From Ferrimonas sediminicola (GTDB lineage Bacteria > Pseudomonadota > Gammaproteobacteria > Enterobacterales > Shewanellaceae): a stretch of 64,000 nt of DNA. The translations under genes were made by a program, and so were the position numbers. The stretch covers positions 1-64,000 of the forward strand of contig NZ_SWCI01000005.1 of the NCBI RefSeq assembly GCF_005116715.1. Direction: 5' to 3'. The notes beneath the pieces were generated by a model. The model was not told the origin of the DNA and made no database searches. It saw nothing but the letters and a program-made list of their open reading frames with translations. Of the stretch, positions 1 through 8,410 are shown one piece after another (position 1 is the stretch's first letter; each line of letters begins with the position of its first letter).

Positions 1-27
1 ACGTTGTTTGCGTTGCCGAGGCTGCGC

Positions 28-55
28 ATTCTACGCTTTCCTCATCCCCCGTCAA
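28..55 (-). promoter_or_regulatory. Strong rRNA-type promoter firing out of the left edge
   Basis: Read on the minus strand there is a TTGACG -35 (50-55), a 16-bp spacer and a TAGAAT -10 (28-33), followed at once by the GCGC discriminator typical of stringently controlled rRNA P1 promoters. It lies downstream of gmhB in the same direction. In E. coli gmhB directly precedes an rRNA operon, so the 16S gene probably starts a few hundred bases beyond the window. The hexamers and discriminator are seen directly; the rRNA assignment is inference. Confidence 0.7.
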
Positions 56-144
56 CCCCTATTTTCAAAGGATTTTCCGGGTGTCGATGTTTTGCTCAGC
101 ACGGTGTTTGATGACCCGCTGTGCCCCCCGTCGACAGGGAGCGC

Positions 145-172
145 ATTATAGGGGGGGATTTTCTGTTGGCAA
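145..172 (-). promoter_or_regulatory. Second upstream rRNA-type promoter (tandem)
   Basis: A TATAAT -10 (145-150) with GCGC discriminator (141-144) and a TTGCCA -35 (167-172) at 16-bp spacing reads on the minus strand about 117 bp upstream of the promoter at 28-55. Tandem promoters are normal for rRNA operons. The -35 lies inside an inverted repeat at 151-187. Confidence 0.5.
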
Positions 173-187
173 CAGGAAAATCCCCCC
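151..187. terminator. GC-rich inverted repeat after gmhB
   Basis: Seven G, then an A/T stretch and TGTT, pair with AACA and the matching A/T stretch and seven C around a GGC loop, with one bulge. It lies 15 bp past the gmhB stop and could end gmhB transcription. No T-run follows on either strand, so intrinsic termination is unproven. It overlaps the upstream rRNA-type promoter. Confidence 0.4.
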
Positions 188-201
188 CCTGAATCGTTTG
201 G

Positions 202-750
202 TTATTTTTTACCCAACAGCCAGTCGGCGGCCCCGGCCAGGTCGTCCGCAATCCAGTCCGGAAGGCTGGAGCCGTCAACGGGTTTACCGGAGCAGACCTG
301 GATGCAGGTCGCCACGCCAGCCCGGCGCCCGGCTTCTATGTCGCCGTCCTTGTCACCAATCATTACCGAATTGGCCAAATCCAGGTCATGTTCCTCGGCC
401 GCCTGAAGCAACATTCCCGGGTTGGGCTTACGGCACTCACACTCTCCCACATACTTCGGCAACCCCTTCTCGGGATGATGGGGACAGAAATAGACCCCGA
501 GTAGAGGCGCCCCCGCCTCGGCAAATTGTCTCCCCATCCACTGGCTCAGAGCACGAAACTGCCCCTCGTCGTAGTAGCCCCGGGCAATGCCAGACTGATT
601 GGTCACCACCACCAACTGATAGCCTGCCTGGCTAAGCCGGGCACAGGCCTGCAGTGTTCCTGGGATAAACTCGAACTCTTCGATGGTATGGACATACCCA
701 TGATCGCGGTTGATGACGCCGTCTCGGTCTAGAAATACTGCTTTGCGCAC
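202..750 (-). CDS. gmhB: D-glycero-beta-D-manno-heptose 1,7-bisphosphate 7-phosphatase
   Basis: Cytoplasmic HAD-family phosphatase that removes the 7-phosphate in ADP-heptose synthesis for lipopolysaccharide inner core. The 182-aa product shows the HAD nucleophile motif FLDRDGVIN near the N-terminus, VVVTNQSGIARG (motif II), the zinc-binding set CPHHP and CECRKPNPGM, and MIGDKDGDIEAG (motif IV). The length matches the family. I start at GTG 750, five bases after AGGTAA; the longer reading to 828 adds 26 residues with no homology. It stands alone, with rRNA-type promoters beyond its 3' end. Confidence 0.93.
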   Translation of the reverse strand: MRKAVFLDRDGVINRDHGYVHTIEEFEFIPGTLQACARLSQAGYQLVVVTNQSGIARGYYDEGQFRALSQWMGRQFAEAGAPLLGVYFCPHHPEKGLPKYVGECECRKPNPGMLLQAAEEHDLDLANSVMIGDKDGDIEAGRRAGVATCIQVCSGKPVDGSSLPDWIADDLAGAADWLLGKK

Positions 751-782
751 GAGCTTACCTGATAGTCGGAAACTGAATGAGG

Positions 783-812
783 CTATTATCGATAAACCTC
801 TGTTGATCTCAA
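783..812 (-). promoter_or_regulatory. Probable gmhB promoter
   Basis: On the minus strand TTGAGA (807-812) and TAATAG (783-788) are separated by 18 bp, about 33 bp upstream of the gmhB GTG. The match is reasonable but unconfirmed. Confidence 0.4.
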
Positions 813-843
813 GGATAGTGATGACCACAGGCCGCCGGTATGC

Positions 844-872
844 GGATAAAAAAAAGCCCGCTCATAGCGGGC
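844..872 (-). terminator. Intrinsic terminator with no obvious gene in front
   Basis: AGCCCGC TCATA GCGGGCT is followed on the minus strand by a run of eight T. It would end a transcript coming from the right, but the 230 bp to its right (873-1102) hold no recognisable minus-strand gene. Short minus-strand frames in that stretch (for example a 29-codon ATG frame) match nothing I know. An unrecognised small RNA, or the tail of a deleted gene, are both possible. Confidence 0.75.
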
Positions 873-1102
873 TCAATCACAATTGGGTAGAGTTCTTTCC
901 AGGGTGCCATCGCTGCCGTAACACTCCAGCCCACCGAATCACCAGACACAAAGCGATCCATTTAATGGCGAGGGAGTATCTACGTCGGGGAAAGTGGGCT
1001 CTGTGTGCAACTCCCAACGTGCTCTCATACAGGCATCAACTGTACGCAGGGGCGGCAAATGAGTAAAATGAATTGACTCCATGAAGTAGATTCCAATTAG
1101 GC

Positions 1103-2017
1103 ATGAACGCATCCATTCGATCCCTCAACTGCTTCCTCGCCTTGGTGAAGTGCGGCAACTATACCAAGGCAGCGGACCAGTTGTTCATGACTCAGCCGAC
1201 GCTTAGCAAGATGATTCAACGACTTGAAGAGAGCCTTGGCATGCCGCTGCTGATACGCAGCAACCAGGGGATTCGATTGACTGCGGCCGGTGAGCACCTA
1301 AAACAGACGGCGGAGTCTATCGTCGGTCAGTGGCACCGGTTGCAACAACAGCTGGGAAGTTTAACCGACCTCACCTCGGGAACCCTTCGCCTCGGCATCT
1401 GCCCGATGCTCAGCAGTCTGATGATCGAGCTGTTATCTCAGTTCCGCCAGCGCTATCCCGGCGTGACCCTGAAAATGTCGGAGCATGGCGGCTACGGCTG
1501 TGAACAGGCGCTGATCGCCGACCGCCTGGATATCGCCTTCACCGCCCTGCCGGTCACCCACGCGGATCAGCTCGATTACAAGCAACTGGCCCAATATCCC
1601 TTATGGGTATGTCTGCCCCACTCCCACCCCTTAACGGCAAAGACCTCTATTGACTGGCAGGACTTCCACAACGAGCCTATGGTGCTCTACAACGAAGATT
1701 TCTCACTGGCCCAGTTGATCAGCCGGTTGAGCCAGCAGAATGACGTCAAGCTCAAGGTGGCCTTTCGCAGCGGACAGTGGGATTTCCTGGCCACCATGGT
1801 GGAAAACGGCATGGGACTGGCGCTGTTGCCGGCGCCCATCTGTCAGAGGCTCAACAGCGCCAAGCTCAGTTTCCGCCCGATGACACCGGCGCTGTACTGG
1901 GATCTGGCTCTTATCTGGCGAAAATCTTTGCCGCTGACCCCGGCCGCCGACGCCCTCCTAACCTTGAGTCAAGGCTTTGCCCCGGGCGATCTGGCCCTGG
2001 ATGAATACAACATATAG
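1103..2017 (+). CDS. LysR-family transcriptional regulator
   Basis: A 304-aa cytoplasmic DNA-binding regulator. The N-terminal winged helix-turn-helix covers about residues 4-64, with the classic pattern (AADQLFMTQPTLSKMIQRLE) and LGMPLLIRSNQGIRLT. A periplasmic-binding-protein-like effector domain fills about 90-295. The length is normal for the family. The ribosome site is weak. It is not divergent from an evident target: upstream is the orphan terminator and gmhB on the other strand, downstream a pepP remnant. Ligand and target are unknown. Confidence 0.9.
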   Translation: MNASIRSLNCFLALVKCGNYTKAADQLFMTQPTLSKMIQRLEESLGMPLLIRSNQGIRLTAAGEHLKQTAESIVGQWHRLQQQLGSLTDLTSGTLRLGICPMLSSLMIELLSQFRQRYPGVTLKMSEHGGYGCEQALIADRLDIAFTALPVTHADQLDYKQLAQYPLWVCLPHSHPLTAKTSIDWQDFHNEPMVLYNEDFSLAQLISRLSQQNDVKLKVAFRSGQWDFLATMVENGMGLALLPAPICQRLNSAKLSFRPMTPALYWDLALIWRKSLPLTPAADALLTLSQGFAPGDLALDEYNI

Positions 2018-2128
2018 GCTTCTCGCCCAGACTCCATGAAGAGTGGGAACCCACAGGGGTGACACCGCTTCAAAGTGTCGCAATACGGAGGGATGGCACG
2101 AGAGCTGCCCAAGCCCTTTAGCGTCCGC

Positions 2129-2371
2129 AAAGCCGGCCATTGGCTAAGATCGGATGTCCATGATGTCGGGCACTACCACGCCCCTGAGGGCGACTGGCTT
2201 AGGCTCAAGCCGGGCATGGTGCTAACCATCACGCCCGGGCTCTACGTTGGCAAAGAGGATCTGCGTGTGGCTCCACGCTAGCGCGGCATCGCCGTACGCA
2301 TCGAAGACGACATTTTCACCACTGAGAACGGCGCAGAGGTGCTCTGCGCCGGTGTCACCCGACTGAGATCG
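2129..2371 (+). pseudogene. pepP: Decayed C-terminal fragment of Xaa-Pro aminopeptidase (pepP)
   Basis: The frame starting near 2075 reads HWLRSDVHDVGHY, LKPGMVLTITPGLYVG, then an in-frame TAG at 2279-2281, and resumes in the same frame with RGIAVRIEDDIFTTENGAEV. This is the C-terminal third of M24-family PepP (HWLGLDVHDVG ... VLTVEPGLYI ... WRGIGIRIEDD). The TAG sits where many homologues have Trp before RGIG, so TGG to TAG is the simple explanation. The metal-ligand Glu of VEPGL has become Thr. The N-terminal two thirds are absent here. I regard it as a dead remnant. Confidence 0.8.
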
Positions 2372-2436
2372 GCTTTTCCAACTACCCACCTCGACTTTTC
2401 CAACCACCTATTCACTCTTCGAAACCAAAGCATCAA

Positions 2437-2449
2437 AATGCGAATCATT
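2437..2449. promoter_or_regulatory. Fur-box-like operator (distal)
   Basis: AATGCGAATCATT matches 11 of 13 positions of the Fur core AATGATAATCATT. It lies about 135 bp ahead of the TonB receptor start and fits iron repression of that gene. Confidence 0.5.
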
Positions 2450-2462
2450 TGCTTTCGCGTTT

Positions 2463-2478
2463 CGTGACAAAGATCACG
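2463..2478. promoter_or_regulatory. CRP-like site
   Basis: CGTGA-N6-TCACG is one mismatch per half from the CRP consensus TGTGA-N6-TCACA and is fully symmetric. It sits between two Fur-like boxes upstream of the TonB receptor. Confidence 0.45.
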
Positions 2479-2510
2479 GTCACAACTCTCCTGGCGGCCA
2501 TAGAGTTCAA

Positions 2511-2532
2511 ATAATATTGATTCTCATTTATC
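2511..2532. promoter_or_regulatory. Fur-box-like operator (proximal)
   Basis: The AT-rich stretch carrying AATATTGATTCTCATTT resembles Fur boxes of the GATTCTCATT type. It matches about 12 of 19 positions of the 19-bp consensus, about 50 bp before the receptor start codon. Confidence 0.5.
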
Positions 2533-2582
2533 TTTCACTGCGTTCCGCATTTAACCGATTGTTTTGTCTTCAGGAGATCCAA

Positions 2583-4697
2583 ATGTCCTACGACGTGCCC
2601 ACCCTGGTCGTGGCCGTTACCGCCACTCTGGGCGGCCAATCCGCTTTAGCAAACACCCCGGACACCTCCTCCATAGAGCGGGTCGACGAGCGCATGGTGA
2701 TTACCGCCATCTCCTTCGACAACTACAAGTCAGACTCCGCCAGGGGCGCCATGCGCTCTGACATACCGCTACTGGACACCCCGCAATCCATCACCGTCAT
2801 TCCGGAATTGATTGCCGATGAGCAGTTGGCCACCACCCTGAGTGACGTGCTGATCAACGACGCCAGCGTCACCTCCGGCTCGCAGAAGTGGAACCGGGAG
2901 GTGTTCAGCCTGCGCGGCTTCGAACTCTCCTCCGGCAGCGGCTACCTGAGAAACGGCCAGCAGGCCTGGTCCCACTACGTGCATCCCGTCGAGACCCTGG
3001 CGCACATCGAGGTGCTTAAGGGCCCCTCCTCCATGCTCTATGGTCAGTCCGCGCCGGGTGGCCTGATCAACATGGTGACCAAGAAGCCCACCTACGACAC
3101 CCTGTTTGAGTTTGCCTTCGATGTCGATGAGCTGGGTTCTACCCGCCTCCAGGCGGACGCCGGCGGCGCCCTGAACCAGGCCGAGACCCTGCGTTACCGT
3201 GCCACCCTGGTGAAACAGGACGCGGAGTACTGGCGCGAGTACCAGGATGGCAGCAGCCAGGAGCGAAACCGCTTCCTGGGCGCCCTGGCCCTGGAGTATG
3301 ACCTGGGCAACTGGGGCAAGCTCTCCGCCCACTACGACATGACCCAGGACAAGACCGGCATCGACCGCGGCGCCTGGCTGGACAGCGATGGCCACATCAT
3401 CGGCGACAAGGACGCCATCTGGGACATGCCCTGGGCCTTTACCGACAACGAGGTGGAGAACTACGGCCTGGATATGGACCTCTACCTGAACAGCGACTGG
3501 ACCCTGACCCTGGGCTTGAACCACCAGATGTTCTCCCGCCAGCGCCTGGACTCCAGTCCCAGCTACGACTCCTACGTAGGCTACCAGCAAGCGGGCTACA
3601 CCGACGGCCGTTACGACTACACCGCCTTCGACCGCTTTGATGACTGGCAGTACAAGACCTATTACGCCGACCTCAACGGCTACCTGGACATCGCCGGCAT
3701 GGAACACCAGTTCCTCATCGGCGCCAACATGCTGGATTACTACTACGGTCAGCTGCGCGACAAGGACCAGACCCAGACCCATGTGCCCGGCCAGCCCCTG
3801 CCGCCGCGCCCCGATCTGGATTACCACCGCGACACCAGCCTCTACGAGTCCGAGTACAACTACTACGGCTTCTATCTTCAGGATCTGATCACCCTGAATC
3901 AGCAGTGGCAACTGCTGCTCGGCGGTCGCTACGACATCCAGCGTAAAGATGGCCCGGGCAACAACAACGAATCCTTCGTACCCAAGGTGGGCGCCATCTA
4001 CCACCCTCAGGAGAACGGCAGCATCTACCTCAGCTACTCCGAGAGCTTCGAGCCCCAGGGGGTGGTGGCCAAGGAGGATGACGTCAACGACGGCATGGAT
4101 CTGGAACCGGAAACCGGCAAATCCTGGGAGCTCGGCAGCAAATGGGAGCTGGCCGATGGCCGGCTGATGGTGGACGGCGCCCTGTTTGACATCACCAAGA
4201 CCGACATCGCCGTGACCGAGGACCTGGGCAACGGCCAGACCAAGACCACCCAGGGTGGCGAGCAGCAACACCGCGGCGTTGAGCTCTCCGCCCAGGGGCA
4301 GGCCTCCGAGCGCTGGTTTGTGATGACCTCACTGATGTATCTGGATGCGGAATACACCCACCACGACACCTACCAGGGCAAACGCCCCATGGATGCTCCA
4401 GAGTGGTCCGCTTCCGCCTGGACCCGTTACAAGCTGAACGACCAGTGGGCATTCAACCTGGGTGCCTTCTACGAGGGAGACCGCTACGCCGATCTGAACA
4501 ACACCATCACCAAAGATGGCTATGTGCGCGTCGATGCCGGCGCCTCCTTAAAGAGGATGATCAAGCAGGTGGAGATGAACCTCAGGTTCAACGTCGAGAA
4601 CCTGTTTGATAAGGACTACATGGCAGGCGGCTCCCACTCCGATCTGAGCATCGGTGCCGAGCGCAGCTTCCGCCTGTCCGCCCAGTTCAACTACTGA
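2583..4697 (+). CDS. TonB-dependent siderophore receptor
   Basis: Outer-membrane ferric-siderophore receptor of 704 aa. After a signal peptide (cleavage near ALA-NTP, residue 23) come a TonB-box-like DERMVITA (35-42), the plug domain (about 55-160, with DTPQSITVIP, VLKGPSSMLYGQSAPGG and NMVTKKP) and a 22-strand-type barrel ending LSAQFNY. The start at ATG 2583 has AGGAGA just upstream; an upstream in-frame start at 2517 lies in the Fur-like region and is rejected. The signal peptide is odd in lacking any Lys or Arg in its N-region. A reductase gene follows 62 bp later. The Fur-like boxes imply induction under iron limitation. The substrate is unknown; the siderophore class is inferred from the family. 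Confidence 0.9.
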   Translation: MSYDVPTLVVAVTATLGGQSALANTPDTSSIERVDERMVITAISFDNYKSDSARGAMRSDIPLLDTPQSITVIPELIADEQLATTLSDVLINDASVTSGSQKWNREVFSLRGFELSSGSGYLRNGQQAWSHYVHPVETLAHIEVLKGPSSMLYGQSAPGGLINMVTKKPTYDTLFEFAFDVDELGSTRLQADAGGALNQAETLRYRATLVKQDAEYWREYQDGSSQERNRFLGALALEYDLGNWGKLSAHYDMTQDKTGIDRGAWLDSDGHIIGDKDAIWDMPWAFTDNEVENYGLDMDLYLNSDWTLTLGLNHQMFSRQRLDSSPSYDSYVGYQQAGYTDGRYDYTAFDRFDDWQYKTYYADLNGYLDIAGMEHQFLIGANMLDYYYGQLRDKDQTQTHVPGQPLPPRPDLDYHRDTSLYESEYNYYGFYLQDLITLNQQWQLLLGGRYDIQRKDGPGNNNESFVPKVGAIYHPQENGSIYLSYSESFEPQGVVAKEDDVNDGMDLEPETGKSWELGSKWELADGRLMVDGALFDITKTDIAVTEDLGNGQTKTTQGGEQQHRGVELSAQGQASERWFVMTSLMYLDAEYTHHDTYQGKRPMDAPEWSASAWTRYKLNDQWAFNLGAFYEGDRYADLNNTITKDGYVRVDAGASLKRMIKQVEMNLRFNVENLFDKDYMAGGSHSDLSIGAERSFRLSAQFNY

Positions 4698-4759
4698 TTG
4701 TTACTCCGATAGAGGCAGACCCAAGGTGGCCTGCCTGTTTGCGTTAAAGGAACCCACCC

Positions 4760-6859
4760 ATGCTGGCCAAACTCCATCGCTACCTGGCTGCCCTGGTCGC
4801 CCTGCCCCTGCTGCTGGTGATCTTCTCGGGCCTGCTGCTGGCAATCACTCCCCTGCTCACCCCAGACGCCGAGACCAAGCCGACGCCGGCCCAGTTTCAA
4901 CACACCCTGAAGACCCTGGAACGGCAGCAGGGCCCCATCCGCTTCGCTTTCGCCCTGCCCGAGCACCAATTGGTGATGGTGGCCTTCGAAGGCCAGAAGG
5001 GACGACAATTTCTGGACCTCTACAGCGGTGAACCCACCGAGCTGCCCTGGCAGTTTCAACTCAACCGCTTCGCCATAGGACTGCACATCAAGCTGCTGGT
5101 GGACGCCAACTGGCTGGTGGAGCTCAGCACCTGGGTGATGCTGTTCCTCAGCCTCTCCGGGTTGTTCCTGGCCCGGCCCAAATCCCCCAAGGGGGCCATG
5201 GGCTGGCACACCGCGCTGGGCTGGGTTGGTGCGCCACTGATGCTGCTGATCACCATCACCGGTCTGCTGATGCTCCACCCCATGGGCGGTGAACGGCCTA
5301 AGCAGGAGCCTCACCCCTCCCCCATGAGCCTGGACCAGGCCTTCGCCAAACTGGATGACGCCGAGGTGGCGGCCATGCGCATGGTGCGGCGTTCGCCTCA
5401 GGGGATTACCCTCTTCTGGGAGAATGAGCAGGGCACCCGCTGGCAATGGCAACCGGATCAGCAGGAGAGTGCTGTCACCCAACCCACCCGCTGGACCCGC
5501 ATCCTCCATGACGGCAGCTTTGGCGGCCGCCCTGCGGCCTTTATCTATGCCCTGCTGTGCATCAGCGTCCTGGTGCTCTGGGGCACCGGCTTCTACAATT
5601 GGCTTCGGCGTGCCCGGTTGAGCCGGCCCAGCAAGGCCCCGGAGGGCGCCTGCCATCTGGTGGCCTACGCCAGTCAGACCGGCAGTGCCGCCGAACTGGC
5701 CAAGGACACCGGCTCCCTGCTGCAGTCCCGCGGCGACAAGGTGCACCTGTGCTCCCTGGCCCAGCTCAAGGCGGAAGATCTGACCCAGTATCTGTCGGTG
5801 CGGCTGCTGGTCTCCACCTGCGGCGACGGCGAGATGCCGGTTCAGGGGCAGGGTTTCCTGGAGAGCCTGAAGCGAGTCAGCCTCAAAGGGGTGAACTACC
5901 AACTGCTGGGCCTGGGTGACCGCCGCTATGCCAAGTTCTGCCAGGCGGCCCAGGATCTGGATGGCGCCCTGCGACGCAGTGGCGCCTCACTGGTGGGCGG
6001 ACTGGCTCTGGCCGACGGCGATCCGGCCCAGGTGTGGCAAAGCTGGATCGGCGCCACCGGCAATGAACAACCGAAATCCATGGCCAATACAGTCCCGCTT
6101 AAGCTCGAGGAGAGGACACGTCTGGATGATGGCCAGGGGCAAACCCGAGAGACCTGGCGCCTGCGCTTTAGCAGCTCAGCGCCCCTCGACTACCGTTGCG
6201 GCGATCTGCTGAAGCTGCGCCCTGCCCAGGGCGGCACCGAGCGCGCCTACTCCATCGCCTCGGCGTCCGGCGGCAACAACCTGGAGATCTGCGTGACCCT
6301 GCACCAATGGCAGCTCGATGGCGAAACTCACACCGGCCGGATGTCCGGGCAGTTGTGCCATAAGGCCGTTGTGGGCGACCTCCTGCAAGGCCGCATCGCC
6401 GCCAACCCCGAATTCAGGCTGCCGGAGGACTCCGCCCCCATCATCATGGTGGCCGCCGGATGCGGTATCGCCCCCTTCATGGGCTTCATTCGTCAGCGTC
6501 CGCAGCAGAAAAACTGGTTGCTGTTTGGCAACCGCCATCAGCAGGGAGACTTCCTCTATGGTGACGAGCTGCTCCGGCACCAGCAAAGCACAGCCCTGGA
6601 TCACCTAGACCTGGCGTTCTCCCGGGATCAGTCGCAGAAGATCTACGCCCAAGACCGGCTGGCGCAAAACCCACAGCGGGTTTGCGCCTGGCTGGAGCTG
6701 GGGGCCCATCTCTATGTCTGCGGCCACCCCGCCCTGGGTGAAGGGGTGCGCCAGGCCCTGTTGTCAATTTTCATCTCTCAGGGAGCGGGGCCTGAGCAGG
6801 CTCAGGCGCGGCTCAATGGGCTCATTGAGCAGGGACGATATCGCGAAGACCTGTTCTAG
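4760..6859 (+). CDS. PepSY-membrane / flavodoxin / FAD-NADPH reductase fusion, probable ferric-siderophore reductase
   Basis: A 699-aa inner-membrane flavoprotein. The N-terminal part is a PepSY-associated membrane module with helices near 10-32, 112-135, 152-175 and 262-285. A flavodoxin domain of CysJ type follows (YASQTGS near 302, STCGDGEMP). The C-terminal half is a ferredoxin-reductase-like FAD/NAD(P)H domain (RAYSIAS near 495, AAGCGIAPFMGF near 567, YVCGHPALGEGV). This layout carries electrons from NADPH through FAD and FMN into or across the membrane. Position right after a Fur-type TonB receptor suggests reduction of imported ferric siderophore. AAAGGA lies seven bases before the ATG. 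Donor and acceptor are inferred. Confidence 0.85.
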   Translation: MLAKLHRYLAALVALPLLLVIFSGLLLAITPLLTPDAETKPTPAQFQHTLKTLERQQGPIRFAFALPEHQLVMVAFEGQKGRQFLDLYSGEPTELPWQFQLNRFAIGLHIKLLVDANWLVELSTWVMLFLSLSGLFLARPKSPKGAMGWHTALGWVGAPLMLLITITGLLMLHPMGGERPKQEPHPSPMSLDQAFAKLDDAEVAAMRMVRRSPQGITLFWENEQGTRWQWQPDQQESAVTQPTRWTRILHDGSFGGRPAAFIYALLCISVLVLWGTGFYNWLRRARLSRPSKAPEGACHLVAYASQTGSAAELAKDTGSLLQSRGDKVHLCSLAQLKAEDLTQYLSVRLLVSTCGDGEMPVQGQGFLESLKRVSLKGVNYQLLGLGDRRYAKFCQAAQDLDGALRRSGASLVGGLALADGDPAQVWQSWIGATGNEQPKSMANTVPLKLEERTRLDDGQGQTRETWRLRFSSSAPLDYRCGDLLKLRPAQGGTERAYSIASASGGNNLEICVTLHQWQLDGETHTGRMSGQLCHKAVVGDLLQGRIAANPEFRLPEDSAPIIMVAAGCGIAPFMGFIRQRPQQKNWLLFGNRHQQGDFLYGDELLRHQQSTALDHLDLAFSRDQSQKIYAQDRLAQNPQRVCAWLELGAHLYVCGHPALGEGVRQALLSIFISQGAGPEQAQARLNGLIEQGRYREDLF

Positions 6860-6876
6860 CCCGCCCCCTCCTATTG

Positions 6877-6904
6877 AAGCGCGCCTGTCACGGCGCGCTT
6901 TTTG
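6877..6904 (+). terminator. Terminator of the TonB receptor-reductase operon
   Basis: AAGCGCGCC and GGCGCGCTT pair around a 6-base loop and are followed by a T-run, 18 bp after the reductase stop. Confidence 0.85.
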
Positions 6905-6982
6905 GTGGCGGACAATTGACCAAGCAAACTGAGGTGGGATCACGTAAAATGGCGCCTTTGACCATTAACAAGAGCATGACCC

Positions 6983-7903
6983 ATGGCGATTAACTGGTTC
7001 CCGGGCCATATGCATAAGGCGAGAAAAGAGATCGCCGAGCTGATGCCGCAAATCGACCTCATCATCGAGGTGCTGGATGCGCGCATCCCCTTCAGCAGCG
7101 AAAACCCTCTGGTGCCCAAGCTCAGAGGCGAGACCCCCTGCATCAAGATCCTCAACAAGAGCGATCTGGCCGATCCCGAGATGACCCAACGTTGGCAGGC
7201 CTACCTGGAGCAGGAGAAGGGGGTGAAAACCATCGCCCTAACCCAGAAGAACAAGGCCCAGGTAAAGAGCCTGCTGACCCTGGCCAAGGAGATGGTGCCG
7301 AAAACGCCGCTGCGGGCCCTGATCCTGGGGATCCCCAACGTGGGCAAATCCACCCTGATCAACACCCTGGCGGGGCGCATCATCGCCAAGACCGGTAATG
7401 AACCGGCGGTCACCAAGGCCCAGCAGCGGATCCGCCTGGAGGATCACATCGTGCTGCACGACACCCCCGGCTTCCTCTGGCCCAAGCTGAGCCCGGAGGA
7501 GTGCGGCTACCGCCTGGCCACCACTGGCGCCATCAAGGACACTGTGGTGGAGTATGAGGAAGTGGCCCTGTTCGCCGCAGAGTACCTGCGCACCACCTAC
7601 CCTGAAGCCCTGTGCCAGCGCTACAACCTGGAAGAGCTGCCGGAAGACGACATCGGTGTGCTGGACGCCATTGCCGCCAAGCGGGGCTTCCTGCGCCGAG
7701 GGGGTATTGCCGACCTGCACAAGGTCTCGGAGATCCTGCTGCACGAGCTTCGCGCCGGCGCCCTGGGCGCCCTGACCCTGGAAACCCCGGAGCTGGTGGA
7801 GAAGGAGAAGGCACAGGAGGAGATCCGCGCCGCCAGGGCCGCCGAAGAGAAGAAGATTAAGGAAGAGCTGCGCGCCGCCAAAAAGCGCAAACGCCGCAAA
7901 TAA
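6983..7903 (+). CDS. ylqF: Ribosome biogenesis GTPase YlqF (RbgA)
   Basis: A 306-aa circularly permuted GTPase that acts late in 50S subunit assembly. The G motifs come in the permuted order: G4 NKSD at 58-61, G1 GIPNVGKS at 116-123, G3 DTPG at 160-163. The start MAINWFPGHMHKARK is the family hallmark. The C-terminus (about 270-306) is a Lys/Arg/Glu-rich helix ending AKKRKRRK, suited to rRNA contact. It is a single-gene unit between two terminators. Confidence 0.93.
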   Translation: MAINWFPGHMHKARKEIAELMPQIDLIIEVLDARIPFSSENPLVPKLRGETPCIKILNKSDLADPEMTQRWQAYLEQEKGVKTIALTQKNKAQVKSLLTLAKEMVPKTPLRALILGIPNVGKSTLINTLAGRIIAKTGNEPAVTKAQQRIRLEDHIVLHDTPGFLWPKLSPEECGYRLATTGAIKDTVVEYEEVALFAAEYLRTTYPEALCQRYNLEELPEDDIGVLDAIAAKRGFLRRGGIADLHKVSEILLHELRAGALGALTLETPELVEKEKAQEEIRAARAAEEKKIKEELRAAKKRKRRK

Positions 7904-7932
7904 GTAAAACCCGCCAGCTGGCGGGTTTTACT
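7903..7932. terminator. Bidirectional terminator after ylqF
   Basis: A perfect 30-bp palindrome with a GC-rich core (CCCGCCAGCTGGCGGG) flanked by A and T runs, starting on the last base of the ylqF stop codon. It would work on both strands. Confidence 0.85.
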
Positions 7933-8102
7933 TTATACAAAGGTCATTAGTAGGTGACTGGTCAATCTGATACGCCGGAGGAGATGTGCCCATCCAGTCG
8001 AGACGTGGGGTACGGCCGCTAGTGAGTCAAACAGCAAGCCTCACGACACAGAGTGAAACAGTTGAAACCGCAACAGTGAGCACCTATTCCGTGACGTTGG
8101 CA

Positions 8103-8351
8103 TCACAGGTCACAGGGCTGCTCCATCTCGTACACCACCTCGGTGGCCAGTTCCATCCGCGCCAGGATGGCGATGCGGGCATCCTCCAACCCCTTGTTGT
8201 AACATAGGGTTCCCAGGCGCGGGAGCATGAAATCCAGCAGGAACTCCGCCTCAAACTGACCAAGCTCCTGCTCCATCTCCTGCTCACTGTAGCTCTGCAG
8301 AGCTTCCACCAGCGCTTCACGCTGCGCCTTGGACAATTCGACTGGATTCAC
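8103..8351 (-). CDS. DUF2164-family protein
   Basis: An 82-aa soluble acidic protein. It contains the DUF2164 signature: ELGQFEAEFLLDFM followed by YNKGLEDARIAI. The family is short and helical and has no established function. GTG 8351 is chosen because GGAG lies five bases upstream and the product then begins MNPVELSKAQ like its relatives; 40 upstream in-frame codons look non-coding. It is followed on the minus strand by 170 bp without a gene, up to the ylqF terminator. Confidence 0.8.
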   Translation of the reverse strand: MNPVELSKAQREALVEALQSYSEQEMEQELGQFEAEFLLDFMLPRLGTLCYNKGLEDARIAILARMELATEVVYEMEQPCDL

Positions 8352-8410
8352 ATCATCTCCGTGGAATAGGCATGGGAGCGCAACAGTGTATCCCCTGACG
8401 CCGAACACCT

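Noticed and set aside
2769-4271. 500-codon minus-strand open frame opposite the TonB receptor
   Set aside because: Shadow of a GC-rich gene: Gly/Val/Ala/Gln-rich, no motifs, and the plus-strand receptor has all family signatures.
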